Notes: generated by a model not told the origin, from the sequence alone. A stretch of 64,000 nucleotides of DNA from Scenedesmus sp. ARA3 (GCA_004335835.1 RWJK01001625.1:44125-108124), one strand, 5' to 3'. Positions 21,181 to 34,281 are shown, counted from the first letter of the stretch. Translations and numbers: made by a program.

Positions 21181-22145
21181 TATAAAAAGGCATTCGCTCT
21201 AGCATCTAAGTGCTCCAAAGCTGCCAGTTGACAGTTGATGACAACAGCATTTACAAGGATTGCAGTGCTTTCACTTCACTGATGGTTGGACGCAGTTGAC
21301 AGCATGCTTTGCACCGCGCAGCAGTGCAGCTTGCAAGTTTTGCCCTGAGGGTGTGCTGCAAGGAACCACCTCCACATCAGCTGTCAGCACCCCTCAAATT
21401 ATGCTTGCAGGAAACCTGCGTTGGGCTAACCCTGTGAGTTGGGAAACTGGAACGATGGAGAAGTGCACTGCATATGGCATAGCGGGCTGTGGGCTTGCAG
21501 AGTGCGTACATGAGGGTTGTTATGGCACTGCGGTGAATGCGCTTGGGGGTTGGGGGGTCTGCAGAAACTGGTGCTCAAATGCTCCCAGCTGCTTCATCAC
21601 AAGAGAGCGGTACTGTTCATACACTATGGCGTGCGCAAGTGGTGTGCACTTGGTGTGCATCTGGCCTACAATGTATCTTCAAGTGTGCTTGCTCACCTCT
21701 TCTTGACCGCTGATGTCACGTGTTGACGTGTACAAACGGTCGACAACAGCAGTGATCCACGATTCATCCCATGCCTCACACCTGCTGCTTTTTGGTTGTG
21801 AGCAGTGTGCTGTGGAAACTGCTTTTTCGCATGCCGTGTTGTTTTTGAGGGAGGCTGTGCTGGTGTGCTGTGGTGCTCCAAATGGGCTGTCGCTTGACCT
21901 TGTACAGGCAGGTCTGCACCTGCACGTGCACGTGTCGTGCCTGCTGCAGTAGTGTGGTATGCCCTTTCTGGTGGCACTGCTGCTGCAACTGCTATCCGTA
22001 ATTGTACAAATGATTTTTCTGCCGCAGACTTTCAAGGAAGTAGCACCCACCATCATGAATGACAGGCGTGTGCTGCTGACATCGTTAGCAGTGCTGTTGG
22101 TGGCTTGGATCATGGCAAAATGCTGGGTACATGGCACTGTAAAAT
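21181..22145 (+). other. Weak candidate gene after a TATA box
   Basis: A clear TATAAAAAG sits at 21181. An ATG frame starts at 21260 (148 codons, MQCFHFTDGWTQLTACF...), and another open frame at 21517-21726 reads LQKLVLKCSQLLHHKRAVLF. A hydrophobic frame at 21959-22140 (MPFLVALLLQLLSVIVQMIF) could be two membrane helices. I could not join these with splice phase, and no domain is recognised; it may be a decayed third member of the neighbouring membrane-protein family. Confidence 0.25.
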
Positions 22146-22584
22146 ATCAATCAGTTGTTTTATTTTTGTATAGTTCTAAGGTCAGAGTAATTTACGCTGG
22201 CAATCAGCGCCGCATGTCGTGCTGCAGGTTGGTGCGCGGGAAAATTGAAAGCCGCGACTGTGACCTTGGAAAGAAGCTGCAGGGTGCAAATGAAGACCAT
22301 TGATGTCAATCTTCCCCCCTTTCATATATGCATCGCAACCACACTCACAAGGGCACAATGCTGCGATGCCGGGCAGTGCGCGACGGGCGTGCAGGCCCTG
22401 CAAGACGGTTGGTGTGTTACACAGCATCTGGAAGCTGCACGACACCTCAGCGCAAAGAGCTTCATGTCACAGAGCTTAGCATCAAGATGGAACTCTCGCC
22501 GCTTTCAGCGGCCGAGATTGCAGCCCTGGTGTCTGCTGCTGCTGCTGCTCACGCTGCCCAGCAGTCAAAGCCCCATCACCCCCG
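22146..22584. other. 3' side of RTF2, no gene seen
   Basis: An open frame of 206 codons (22245-22865, +) overlaps the RTF2 coding strand and is a shadow. On the minus strand a TGTAA motif (RC of TTACA near 22420), the usual green-algal polyadenylation signal, lies about 165 bases beyond the RTF2 stop. Confidence 0.4.
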
Positions 22585-22631
22585 TCAAGATGGCTGCTGC
22601 AGGTAAGCAGCAGCCCCATCCGGCACAGACA

Positions 22632-22662
<31 letters not shown>

Positions 22663-24725
22663 TACAGCAACCGCAACAGCACACACCGCGCCACTGCCGC
22701 CACCTTCTAGCGCCTCACGCGCACGCTTCCGGTTCTTTCCAGCCTCCTCTGCTGCTCTCACCTCCTTCGCTGCAGCTTTTGCAGCAGCTTTGGCCTTTAG
22801 CTGCTGCCGCACAGCCTCCATATGCTCTGCGCTGCCATTTATCTGCACAACGTCTTTTTTGCTGAATGGCTGGCAGCATACTGGGCAGGTGCTGTCAGCA
22901 GCAGATATGGCTGCCAGTGCTTTGTCACTAATAACATGCCCACACTGCTTCAGTGCAGAAAACGGCTGCTTGCTACCACACGGAAGCAGCGTCACTGGAC
23001 ATACCCACAGTGCTGCGTCTGCTGTGCCTTGCGGCACACGTGCATTGCTGCTGCTGCTGCCGCCGTCCTGCAAAGCCTGGCCGCCGCCAGTGGCCTCCGC
23101 ACCCTGCTGCTGCTGCTGCTGAAGTTCACGGTCGGGTTTGGGTGTGAGGTTCACTGTGAAGACGTCCTTCAGGGACTTCAAGTGGTCAAAGGTGCCGGCT
23201 GCTGCGCGCTGCTGGTTGCTGTAGCGCAGCTGAGCTGACTCGTCACCATCCACAGAGGCACCCCTGCGACACAATGGCGCACACACATGCAGATGCGATG
23301 ATAGGTGTTTAGGTGTGCAAGGCAGCAGCCGTCCAGCGTACCGCTGCCGTAAATGACGTACATCGATTTCAACTGACATATAAGCTTCAACATTGTAATG
23401 CTGCTCGCCTTGCTGCTAGCAGTTGTTCAGCAGCGCCGGCCTGTTCAACAGCTGGCCCAGCACCAAACCTTCTGAAAAGTCGGCAACTGAAATGGATATA
23501 AACAATAAGTACTCCACCCAAGTTCTGCTCACCTTGCTGCCAGCAGGTGCTCCAGCACTGCCTGCCTGTTCATGAGCTGCCCCAGCAGGTCGGCCACAAT
23601 GGGGACTGCCAGCGGCAGCCCTGACAGTGCACAGCAGGACCACAGGATCAGCCTGCGGAAAAGATGAAAACAGAAACAACAAAGAGGCAGCAGCAGCAGC
23701 AGTCGTCAAGCCATGCAGATGTGTGGCGCCACCAGGCAGCCCCAAAATCGCACAGCAGGCCTAGGACCAGCTGATTACAGCCAACCGCAGCAGTGAAACC
23801 ATGTGTGTTAAGCAGAGCACGATTGGCACTGCCAGCGGCAGAGCTGACAGGGCACAGCAGGACCACAGGATCAGCCTGCAGGGAACAGAAACAATAAGAA
23901 GCAGCAACATCAGCATCAGTGGTGAAAGAAAGATGCGTGTGTACACTTGGTGTATAAGAAGGAACGAGTCCTGAGGACTACGTGGATGCGTAATCGCCAG
24001 CATTGCGAAACCAGCGGCAGCCCTGACAGTGCACAGCAGGACCACAGGATCATCCCTGCACAGCCATCGCAAGAGGCAGCAGCAGCAGCAGCAGCAGCAG
24101 CAGTCGTCAAATCATACAGATGTTTTGCGCCACCAGCGGCAGCTGCTGTCAAACCAAGCGTACGTGTTGCTCAGTGCACACAGAACGACAGGTGGGGTCC
24201 GCCATGGTGTCCGACCCCAATTGCCATTACAATACTCCATAAACTCAAACCAGCAGTTTGCTGGCAAGTCTGAAGCCTCATCAGGCTGATTGCACCAAAA
24301 ACAAACTATGTATGCAGATGCACTGCTGCAGGTGCTGATGATGCATGTGTGCTTCTTCACACGCACCTGCGCATCTGCGGGTCCAGCGTGCGCTCCTGGT
24401 AGGTGTTAGTGACACAGCCGCCACGCGTGCTGCGGGAGCCACCAGGACTGACCACACAATGACCTAGACCAAACCTGCATGAACTTGCAGCGGCCCCACT
24501 CAGCTGCCCCACACAAAAACCCATTTAAACACCCTGGTGCGTCCCCTGCCATTTGCCCTAGCGCTGAAAATGATGTGTGTGATAGACTGTTCCCCACCTG
24601 CGCATGGCCGGGTCCAGCGTGCGCTCCTGGTAGGTGTTAGTAACACAGCCGCCACGTGTGCTGCGGGAGCCGTCAGCCTGAGACAGCCGCCACGACTGGC
24701 CACGCAGCACATCGCTGCGCGTCAT
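22585..24725 (-). CDS. Replication termination factor 2 (RTF2) family protein
   Basis: RTF2 proteins are nuclear RING-like factors linked to replication-fork processing and, in plants and fission yeast, to intron splicing. Exons 24725-24598, 23652-23533 and 23263-22585 sum to 309 codons including stop. Landmarks: CALSGLPLAVPIVADLLGQL (the family's CALS.EPL..P.V.D.LG.L block), then FDHLKSLKDVFTVNLTP, CPVTLLPCGSKQPFSALKQC, GHVISDKAL, CPVC, and VVQINGSAEHMEAVRQQL; these form the split C2HC2/RING-like fold. After residue 240 there is a basic then Gln-rich tail. The chosen ATG gives a short N-terminus like animal RTF2, without the ubiquitin-like extension of some plant proteins. The upstream intron contains copies of both neighbouring exon edges. 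Confidence 0.88.
23825..24430 (-). repeat. Echoes of RTF2 exon 2 start and exon 1 end in intron 1
   Basis: Acceptor-bearing copies of LILWSCCALSGLPL begin at about 23876 and 24057; a donor-bearing copy of CVTNTYQERTLDPxMRR ends at about 24367. Order along the gene is exon 1, exon-1-end echo, two exon-2-start echoes, exon 2, exactly as the general rule for this window predicts. Confidence 0.8.
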
Positions 24726-24832
24726 CTTGGTGCCTGCGGTGAGTCAACATGGGAAGCAGCAGCAGTACAGAAGTTACAACCGAAATCAGCAGCATTGACA
24801 GCACACCGTTGAGGGTCATCTTGGAGCCTGTG

Positions 24833-24890
<58 letters not shown>

Positions 24891-25608
24891 AGAGTTGCAG
24901 TCAAAATCAGGAGCACCAGCAGCAGCACCAGCAGCACCACCACCACCCCCACCACCAGCAGCAGCAGCGGACATGTTTAGCACGGGCTCGCATGGTGCAC
25001 AGTATGTGACTGCCCTATATTGCTGCTGGTGCTGTCTCCCAACTCCTGTGCTTGCTGCATGCAGCTGTTCCGCAATTGCTGTCCTGCAAGCGGATGTATG
25101 CAGGAACGCCCATGCTGCTGCTTGCTGCTGCATGCCAGAGAAGCAACTGCCAACGTACCACCATCAAGCCCCATTGTTGCTCTTCTGTAGGCCAATTGTT
25201 TGGTGCGCTTGCCTGGAAGCGCCAGGATACTGTTTCAGGACAGCAGCAGCTGACCCAAGACTAAGGTTCCAGTAGCTGCCTGAAGTGTTGGGTACCAGCA
25301 GTATCCAGTCAGCAAATACATGTATTCAGGCAACCTTGACGTCGCCTATAACGCGGTTCAACCGTTACGTGCTGTCATGTCGGTGCTGTCATGTCGTTTC
25401 TTCTGCTGTCCAGGGCTTGAAGTGCTGCGAGCAGCAGAAAGTGCTGCAAGCAGCGATCCGGAACAAAACACGTAGCTGTATTTCATAATCTACCTGCATC
25501 TCAATATGTGTGAGCACGTGGTGATGCTGAGGTCGATGCAGCAGTTGAACTTCTGGGCACCCTGACACCTCAGCTTCCGAACCACAGCATCATCTGCAAC
25601 GTCAACGC
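24726..25608. promoter_or_regulatory. Divergent region between RTF2 and the RRG-like gene
   Basis: It contains a pure CAG tract at 24837-24888, a CCACCA run at 24938-24958 and a short copy of the RTF2 start context near 24807-24825. Both promoters should lie here. No protein gene is supported. Confidence 0.45.
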
Positions 25609-28600
25609 ATGCTTACATTTCGACAATTGCAACGTGCAGCGCAGGCAGAGCTGGCTCTGCTGCGCACCGCTCCTGCACTGCTAGAGGCGTTGTGCCAACA
25701 CTGGCACTGCCTTGCTGCTGCCGGTGGCAGCTGCAGCACATTCAGCAGCTGCTCTGCAGCAACTCCTCATCATGTGATGCCTGCTATTTACAGCAGCAGC
25801 AGCAGTAGCAGCAGCAGCAGATGGATGGCTAGCAGCAGCACATGCAGCCCAAACCCTAGCCTGCAGCTGCAGGCCGCTAGCAGCTACTTGCAGTTCCGCG
25901 GGTTGAGCAGCAGCAGCAGCAGCAGCAGCAACGCTGCCTCCACAGATCCGGGTATCATCGACAGCACCTACTTTCCAGGTCCCAATGAGCACGAGCAGCA
26001 GCAGCAGGAGTGGCAGCAGCAGCGGCAGGATGCCCACAGGCGGGGCTTTGGGGCCAAGGTGGCACTGCCTTCCACAGATGTGCTGCATGAGGTGCTGGTA
26101 GGGCACGCTGCAACAATTAAGCTACGAGCATACCATATAGGTGCGTGTGCGATGTTGATGGGACGGATTCAAAAGAGCAGTGGTGTAATGCTTCTGCTCA
26201 GGTTGCGTTGATCGATGCCTTCACAATCCACCCAGACCCAGTGCAAGATACAACGTAGCTCACTGTCCATCGCCTGATGCTTTGACATATGTCAGGCCCA
26301 TCTGCTGCTGTTTCAAACTTCAAACTGCTGCTGCCACCGCTTCCTGCAGGTGCCCGCATCCACATCGGACAAGTGTTGCGCCGCGCACAGCTGCAGGGCT
26401 GCAGAACGCTCTCAGGAAAGGACTACTGCATCATATGGCCGCCAGAAAAGCCCGCCGCCGCCGCTGCTGCTGCTGCTGCTGCTGCCAGCCGCCGGCGGCA
26501 GCGCTCTGAAGACAGCACGAGTGAGCTGGAGCGAATGTGGAGCCGATTCAACAACAGCAGCAGCAGCAGTGAGGTTCATGCCCATGATGCTCGGCAGCTG
26601 CAGCACAAGTATCAGTTCTTCAATCAGATGGCATCCGCGCTGAAGGACAAGGTCCGCTTTGACAGGCAGCACATCCTGCAGTGGATGCAGCAGCGGCAGG
26701 ATGCTGCAGTGCGCCGGCGAGGCTCACCAAGGGGTGGTGCGCCTGAGGTAGTTACACTGGATGCATGGAAGAGGCGCAGCAGGGAAGCAGCACAGCAGGT
26801 GAGATCATGTTTGCTGGCATAACATCGTTGGATATGTTTTGGAATAAACATTTGTGACGGCTGGCCTTGTTACATTATGACGCAAAATAAGCAGTGGCAT
26901 GCGGCATTTGGTGTCAGGTGTCAGGTGTATTCCAGGTCGAGCCATTGCTGGCGGTATACCGCGGGGTGGTACCACTAGATGTGTGGAAGAGGTGCAGCAG
27001 CGAAGCACTGCAGCAGGTGCGCTGGCTTCATAAGTTGCAGCCTTACATAAGGATGTTGCATCATGTGGCATGTACCGCTGGATGCTTGAAAGAGGCGCAG
27101 CACCGAAGCAATGCAGCAGGTGCGCTGGCTGACAAATGTGTGGCTGGCTGTTGTATCGCTGTACTTCTGTACTGCTGCAGGTCAAGCCCCTGCTGGTGCT
27201 GTTTTGTGTGGGCATGCAGCAGCAGCAGCCGCAGCAGGATCCCGACATTACTGCTGTATTGCTGTTCTGCTGTACTGTGTACGTGCAGGTGCAGCCGCTG
27301 GTGGTGTACTACTGTGTGGGCTCTGTTGTACTGCTGGGCACGCAGCAGCAGCAGGAGCCTGACATAATCACTGCACTTCTGTACTGCTGTACTGCTGCAG
27401 GTGCAGCCGCTGCTGGTGGTGTACCGTGTGGGCTCTGTTGTACTGCTTGGCACGCAGCAGCAGCATGAGCCTGCCATGATTGAGGCCTTTGTGCCACCTG
27501 CAGTGCGCTACAAGGCTGGAGGGGACAGTGCATGGACACGCGCATGTGAGCGGCAGCAGTAACTGCAGCAACAGCAGCAGCAGCAGGGTGATGTGGAATA
27601 GGCGGTGCATGCATTGTCATAGCCGTCAGTGGGCTACACGGCTGGAGGGAACAGCGCATGGACACGCGCATGTGAGCGGCAGCAGCAGCAGCCGCAGGAC
27701 AGCGAATAGTTGCAGATGTATGCATTGCTACAGCCGTCAGCGCTACAAGGCTGGAACTTTGCACTGCTATTGTGTTCGCTTGAATGATACACCTGTTGCT
27801 GCTGCCGCTGCTGCTCCTGTGCTAAACCTGTTTCGTGTTCATGTGTGTTCTGTCTATCTTCTTTGCAGACCGTGCGCAGCAGCCGCGCAGCCCTGCTGAG
27901 GAGCACACCGTGAAGGTGAACCCAGGCCAGCAGCAGCCGGCAGCCAAGGGCACCGACCAGGTGAGGGGATTGGCAGCTGGTTGAGACTGCAGCGACAGGC
28001 GTATAACAGCAAAGGGGCACAGCGCCAGCAGCAGAGAGAGGTGCACTAGCGACAATAAGCAGCAGCGAGAGGTGCACTCAGTCAGTAAACTAGCAACAAC
28101 AAGCAGACCAAGTCTGCAACTGCGTGGCAGTTGCGCTGCTGGATGTGGTGCGCTTGAACTGCCGCATTCTGATACAGTAGGCTGATGAAACACGTGCCGT
28201 GCAGGTGATGCTGGCCGTGCTGGATGTAGGTGGTGTGCGCATCAACATCAACAGAGGCATGCATGTTTGAACCCTTCAATCTAGCTTCATGTAAGAGCTG
28301 TCACGTGTGTGTGGTGCGTGCCATTGTTGTTGTTTTTGTGTTGCAGGTGATGCTGGCGGTGCTGGATGTGGGCGGGGTGCGCGTCATCACCTCCGTGCTG
28401 GCGCAGTCTGCGGCCCTCAAGTTCTACGAAACGTGAGTACAGCAAGCAGCAGCAGCTGTGCTTTGTATATGCCGCCGTATGTGCAGCAGTGTGTGGTGCA
28501 GAACATTGTGCGAGGCGGCAGCAGCTGCCTGGCATGTGGTAGCTGCTGCGCCATGCTGTTTGTTAGACCAGCAGGAGTGTGAGGTATGTAATGACCAATC

Positions 28601-31363
28601 CATGGTGTGGTCCTTCAGCAGCCCACAGTGCAGCCTTGAATTGCGCCATGTTGCCCTGCTGTGCATTCTTGCCGTTTGCACATGCCGTTGCAGGTCTGTG
28701 GAGCATGCGCTAGAGCGCCTGGCAGCCTACCGCGCCATGGTGCGATCCTTCAGCAAGGTGCAGTTATAACAAGCAACCCCAATGCAAGTCTGCAACATTG
28801 CCAGTGTATCTTGCCGCAGGTCTGTGGAGCAGGCGCTAGATCGCCTGGCAGCCTATTGGGCCATGGTGCGCTCCTTCAGCAAGGTGCATCCCCAGTCTAA
28901 CCCTCCATCACCACTTTCTCCGTTGTCGCAGGTCTGTGGAACAGGCGCTTGATCGCCTGGCAGCCTATCGGGCCATGGTGCGCTCCTTCAGCAAGGTACA
29001 TCCCCAGTCTAACCCTCCATCACCACTTTCTCCATTGCTGCAGGTCTGTGGAGCAGGCACTGGATCGCCTGGCAGCCTACCACGCCATGGGGCACACACA
29101 TCCTGAAACACTCAGTACACATAATACAGACTGCATTTCGCCACTTGTTGAAATCATGCAGGTCTGTGGAGCAGGCGCTAGACAGGCTTGCAGCCTACCG
29201 GGCCATGGTACGCTCCTGCCGCAGACCACACTGAGCGCTGCATCACCATCTTGCACATCTCTGGCTCCATGCCCCTGCAGGTCTGTGGAGCAGGCGCTAG
29301 ACAGGCTGGCAGCGTACCGCGCCATGGTGCGCTCCTTCAGCAAGGTGGATTACCAGTCTAACCGTCCATCATCACTCCATCGCCGCATGTCTGTGGAGCA
29401 AGCACTAGACAGGCTGGCAGCGCACCGGGCCATGGTGCGCTCCTTCAGCAAGGTGCATCCCCAATTCAGCCCTCCATCATCACTTTCAATAATGTCGCAG
29501 GTCTGTGGAGCAGGCGCTAGACAGGCTGGCAGCGTACAGGGCCATGGTGCGCTCCTTCAGCAAGGTGCAGCACTCCAGCTGGGCAGCACGCGCAGTGGCA
29601 GCACTCATCCCTTTTTCCTGGCTGGGGGAGCAGGAGCGGACGTTCTTCAAGGTGTGACAGCTGTGATTTTGAACATGAATTTGAACCTAAATCAACAACA
29701 ATATGACATGAATTGTGGGTTAGGGTGTTGTCTGGCATGCAGCTTTTGGCTGACGCACTGATCCCCTTCTCCTGGCTGAAGGAGCAGGAGCAAAGGTTCT
29801 TTGGGGTACAACGGCTGTGACTTTGTAACATTAATTGTAGCATGTGGCATGTTAGTGAAAATGTTGGGCCGTTGCTGCGTCAGCTCTGGTCATCAGTGAG
29901 GCGCAGGTCAACATCAAATAGCTGAGCCCGCCTGGGACCGTGCGGCCCCGCCGAACCTGTGCCGCTGATACTGCTTCTGCTGCTGCACCTGCTGCTGATG
30001 CCTTTCACTGTGATACAGGTCGTCGCTGCATCAGCTTTGGTCATCAGTGAAGCTCGTGCCCTGCTTGAGATGGCTGAGCCCGCCTGGGACTACGCGGCGT
30101 ACCACAGCATATGGGCCATTGCGGCCGAGGACTGCGAACTCGAGGCGCGCCTGAAGGCGCTGGAGGTCAAGGTGGGCTGTCAGGGCTCCAGCTGGCTTTT
30201 GTGGCTGGGTTTTAGGTTTGTGGCTGGGTTGAGACATGTAGCTGACTATGCGGCCTACCGCAGCATCTGGCTCGGCATGACGTTGAGGATCAAAATCAAA
30301 TTGATTAGCAGCAACACCAAATGTACATGTGTCGTGATGACTGCGCCCTGCTTCATGTGCAGCTGCGCCAAGTCGAAGGCGAAGCATAGCGGGAAGGGCA
30401 TCTGGCGCGTGCAATGCTGCCAGCCAACCCTCCTGCTGCTGCTGCTGCTGCTGCTACACCAGGCCTCTGCTCCTCTGCTGCAGCACGCCAAATCGAGAAT
30501 AAAGGCCAAGCACCACGACAAGGACAACTTATCATTGCACATATATTGCGCCAACTCACATGACATTTGCACTGCCTCGACCTGTCACAGTGTCTGTGGG
30601 TCTGCTGCAGCTGCGCCAAGTCGAGAAGGAGGCCAAGCACGACGTCAAAGACCGTGCCAAGACGTCATGGACGTGGACACGCTGCACTGCACGGCTCTGC
30701 ACTGATTGTGCCATACATTTCCCCGCTGGCCTTGTGTGTCTGCTGCAGCTGCGGCAGGTGGAAAAAGAGGCCAAGCACGACGTCAAGGACAGAGCAGGCC
30801 GGCGCTACTACCGGCTGGAGCAGTACGTCATTGTGCTGCTGGTGGTGTCATGCATGCTGGCAGCACTGGAGGTGGCCAAGAAGGCGCTGAGCCAGCAGCA
30901 GCGACAGCAGCAGCAGGCTCTGGATGCTGGCAGCAGCAGCAGCAGCAGCAGCGGCGGCGGCGGCGAGGCATTCGCTGACAGCAGCGGCGCTTTGTTGACT
31001 GGCTCTGTTGATGATGGGACAGATCTGCTGGGTAGCAGCAGCTATGAGGCAGTTGCTGTTGCAGAAGCACAAGCAGATGTAGTGGAAGGTGCAGCAGATT
31101 CTGCAGCGGATTTGGTAAATGAAGTAGCCGCAGCTGTTGCTGAGGCTGATCAGGGTTGGAGGGAAGCGCAGCAGGACTTGCTGGGCGATGATGAGCAGCA
31201 GCAGCAGCAGCAGCAGCAAGATGAGTTGGAAGCAGCTGAGGGTGTGGATGGCAGCAGCAGCAGTGATGATGAGGAGGCAGCAGCTTGTGCTGATGCCGGC
31301 AGCAGCAGCAGCAGCAGCAGCCCCAGGGCAGGCAGATCGTGGTGGCGGGTGTGGCAGCGATGA
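25609..31363 (+). CDS. RRG/RMND1-type DUF155 protein, probably organellar
   Basis: DUF155 proteins (yeast Rmd1, animal RMND1, plant RRG) are mostly mitochondrial membrane-anchored factors needed for organelle translation or division. Exons 25609-26140, 26350-26798, 27401-27545, 27869-27960, 28347-28432, 29501-29651, 30019-30171 and 30749-31363 sum to 741 codons with stop. Matches in order: VVYRVGSVVLLG (family 'F.YG..V.F'), then LDVGGVRVITSVLAQSAALK, SVEQALDRLAAYRAMVRSF, EARALLEMAEPAWDYAAYHS, a coiled RLKALEVK...VEKEAKHDVKDR segment, and the terminal RLEQYVIVLLVVSCMLAAL membrane helix. The first 40 residues look like a targeting peptide. A Ser/Ala/Asp/Glu-rich tail of about 140 residues after the helix and Ser tracts near residue 65-110 are extra. 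Most introns contain echoes; the 28694-29453 array is the largest in the window. Confidence 0.88.
26960..27400 (+). repeat. Echoes in RRG-like intron 2
   Basis: Donor-bearing copies of the end of exon 2 (LDxWKRxSxEAxQQ) end at about 27015 and 27119. Acceptor-bearing copies of the start of exon 3 (VQPLLVxxCVG) begin at about 27180 and 27289, before the true exon at 27401. The order is again exon-end copies first, exon-start copies second. Confidence 0.75.
28694..29453 (+). repeat. Seven extra copies of the SVEQALDRLAAYRAMVRSFSK exon segment
   Basis: 64-base copies: 28694-28757, 28820-28883, 28932-28995, 29281-29344 and about 29390-29453; truncated copies start at 29044 and 29162. The true, longer exon is 29501-29651. 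All but the one at 29390 keep a CAG acceptor (there CAG has become CAT). Each starts and ends in the same phase, so only one can be used per transcript without a frameshift. Against the true exon the five full copies differ at 23 codons, 19 of them synonymous. Confidence 0.9.
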
Positions 31364-31791
31364 GCTGGCTGAGCCATGTTCTCTGCCAGATATGCGGCCG
31401 CGTCCTGCCTTTGAATGATTTGGTTGCAGCTTCAACGCCATCGTGTACATTTGCAATCGCCTGGCGCAGATTGTGTGGTATTGTGTTTCGCGGGGCATGA
31501 TCACGTCTTTTCTGGCTGTTCGCCACCACACCATTATGGTGTGTCAAGGGCTCAGCAGCGCCGCTGCAAGGCGGCTGTTACAGTTTGGCCGTCAACAGCG
31601 GGATTAAAAATGACAGACTTCGTAAAGTTGCCAATGGCGCCAGCACAATCAGCAAATGACGAGAGAGCACATTGACTGCAAGCAAGAGCCTCAAGCTGTA
31701 GCAACATTCCCGTTTGTATGTTACATATCGCACAAACGGAACACAGCTGGTCAACGCATGCCACGGCAGCTGCTGCAGCAGCCGGCAGCAG
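31364..31791. other. Convergent 3' ends of the RRG-like gene and Rab3GAP
   Basis: No gene is supported. On the minus strand a TGTAA motif (RC of TTACA at about 31720) lies about 70 bases past the Rab3GAP stop, fitting a green-algal polyadenylation signal. Confidence 0.5.
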
Positions 31792-33473
31792 CTACTGCCC
31801 CTGCTCGCTCACCAATACTAGAGCCGTACGCATCTCCCCATCTGCCTCCTGCAAGTACATGCGGCTGGGCGGCTGCACCCCTGCTGCTGCTGCACTGCCG
31901 CCGGCGGCTGCTGCTGCTACTGCTGCTGCCACAGCAGGCCTCAGCTTCAAACCTCTGCTGCTGCTGCTGCCCATAGCAGCAGAACCGCCGCCAGCAGCAG
32001 CAGCAGCAGGATGCTGGCCGCATGTCAGCACCCACTCCCGCTGCGCAGTGTCACCTAAGTACTGCTGCAGCCGCCGCACCTCTGCAGCATTGCCGCTGCT
32101 GCCGCTGCTGCTGCCACAGCCTTCAGCACTGCTGCTGCCGTCGACACCCTGCTGCTGTGTTCCGGTAGCACTTGGCTCAGCAGTAGCAGCAGCAGCAGCA
32201 ATGGCACCCACTGCTCCAGCATACTCACTGTCCTGATGCAGGTACCCATAGTACTGCTGCTGCTGCTGCTGGCTGTAGCTACCCGAAAAGCTGTCGCTGC
32301 TGTCGCCGTTGCCGCCGCTGCTGCTGCCGCCCAGCTGGTGACCCTTGCAAGCAGCCACCCACCTCAGCAGCCCAGCCCGCTCTTGCTGACTCAGCACAGC
32401 AGCAGGCAGCAGGCTACCAGCACACATCACAGCAACCTCAACATCAATTGCTGCTGCTACTGCATCTCCACCAGAGCTACTACTGCCAATCCCAACGCCA
32501 CTGCAGCCCTGTGCCGCAGCATTTGAGCCTAACGCGCCGCTGCTGCTGCTGCTGCTGCTGCTGCCGACCCCCTGGATCAAGTTGCTCAGCAGCCTTCCAG
32601 CAAGTTGCTCCTGACCCGGCAAGTGATGCAGCAGGCTTTCAGCCAACACCACAACTTGCTCAACATACGAAAACTCAGCCAGCAGAAGCTCCAGCTCCAC
32701 ATCCGACAGCCCTGACTCAGCACCCTGCCAGTCGCCGGCTAGGGTTTGACCAGAGGTTTGGCCAGAGGTTTGACCGAAGGTTTGACCAGAGGTTTGACCA
32801 TCGGCTGCTGCTGCCAGGGCTTCCGCCAAGCCGCCGCCTTTGCGCAGCACGCTGGCTGCCATGGAGCGGAACCTGCAGCACCAGCAGCAGCAGCAGCAGC
32901 ACGCCATATCTGAAGTCAGAACCACCAAATGCTATCCTTGAAGAGGACAACCGCTTCGCTCTAACTGCTGCACACCTGCGGCATGACGGTCCTCGCTGCT
33001 ACCTCACTCACCCCTCACCCACCTGTCCACGACAGCAGCAGCAGCAGGAAGCGCCGCGCCCCTGCTGCTGCCCAGCAGTGCAGCCGCCTCAGCCACAGCA
33101 GCAGCCAGCAGCTGCCCAAACAGGCCCCCAGGGCTTAGGGTTTCCAGGTAGTGTAAAACCTGCTCCCCTTCCTTGTGGGGGTTTAGCAGCGGCCGCTGAG
33201 CAGCAGCAGGCTGAGCTGGCGCTACAGCCCACAGCTGCTGCCAGCTGCTGCTGCTGCTGCTGCTGCTGCTGCCGGTGTTTGGCTGCGCTGAATCATCATC
33301 CTGCTGTGGCTCCTGCGGCTCATCCTGCTGCTGCTGCTGCTGCTGCTGCCAGTCCCTAGGGGTGTACCACCTCAGGAAGTCATCCAAGCAGCAGCCAGGG
33401 TTGGCAGCTTTGAAGGATGACATGTCAGACAGCAGCGGCGCAGCCATCAGCCGCTGCCGCAGCAGCAGCAAGT

Positions 33474-33506
<33 letters not shown>

Positions 33507-34229
33507 ACTCTAACTTGGAGGGCGCAGCGGCATCCGCTGCAGCAGTAGCAAGCTGCAGCAGCGCTGCTTGCCGCTCTATGATTTGGTCCTCTGTGAAGAC
33601 TGGCTCATCTTGCAGCACAGGCACCCGCAAGGGCCTATCAGGGAAGTGCAGCAAAAAGGCACCCGGCAGCACACCGGCAACACCCACAGGTAGGGCCATC
33701 TGCTCTGCTGCTGCTGCTGCTGTTGCTGTGTCAAGATCATTGCATTCTCCTGCTGCTGCTGTTGCTGCTGTTGCAAGCAGGTCCTGCGGTGCACCCTGCT
33801 GCTGCTGCTGCTGCTGCAGCAGCTGGGTAGCTGGCAATGCAGAGGTGCCAGAAAACGAGCTGCTGGGTGAGCAGAATTCCGATTGCGCATCCTCAAAACA
33901 ATCCTTGGACACATCATCCTGCTGCTGCTGCTGCTCTGCTGGGAGTGCGGCTGCATCCGCTGCTGCTGCTGTGCTGGAGCTCTCTGCATCTGTTGCTGTG
34001 TATGCATCATCAGCATCATCAGCATTGTCATCGTCGCCACCACTAACGGAAAAGAAGCTGCCACTCCCAGCAGTAGCAGGCCGCGCAATGATATCCCCTG
34101 ACACCCCAGCAGCATCGCTATCCGCAGCAGCCTCAGCAGCAGCACCATCAACATCACTTGAGGCAAGACCATCTGCCAGCGATGACAGCTGACCGCGCCT
34201 GCTGCTGCCTGCCTTCCCCAACACCCCCA

Positions 34230-34281
<52 letters not shown>

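Noticed and set aside
22245..22865. 206-codon plus-strand ORF beginning MKAATVTLERSC
   Set aside because: It overlaps the RTF2 last exon on the other strand, which has clear family motifs.
28694..29653. CRISPR-like array of regularly spaced repeats
   Set aside because: The repeats are diverged coding exon copies with splice sites in a eukaryotic gene; no leader, no cas genes.
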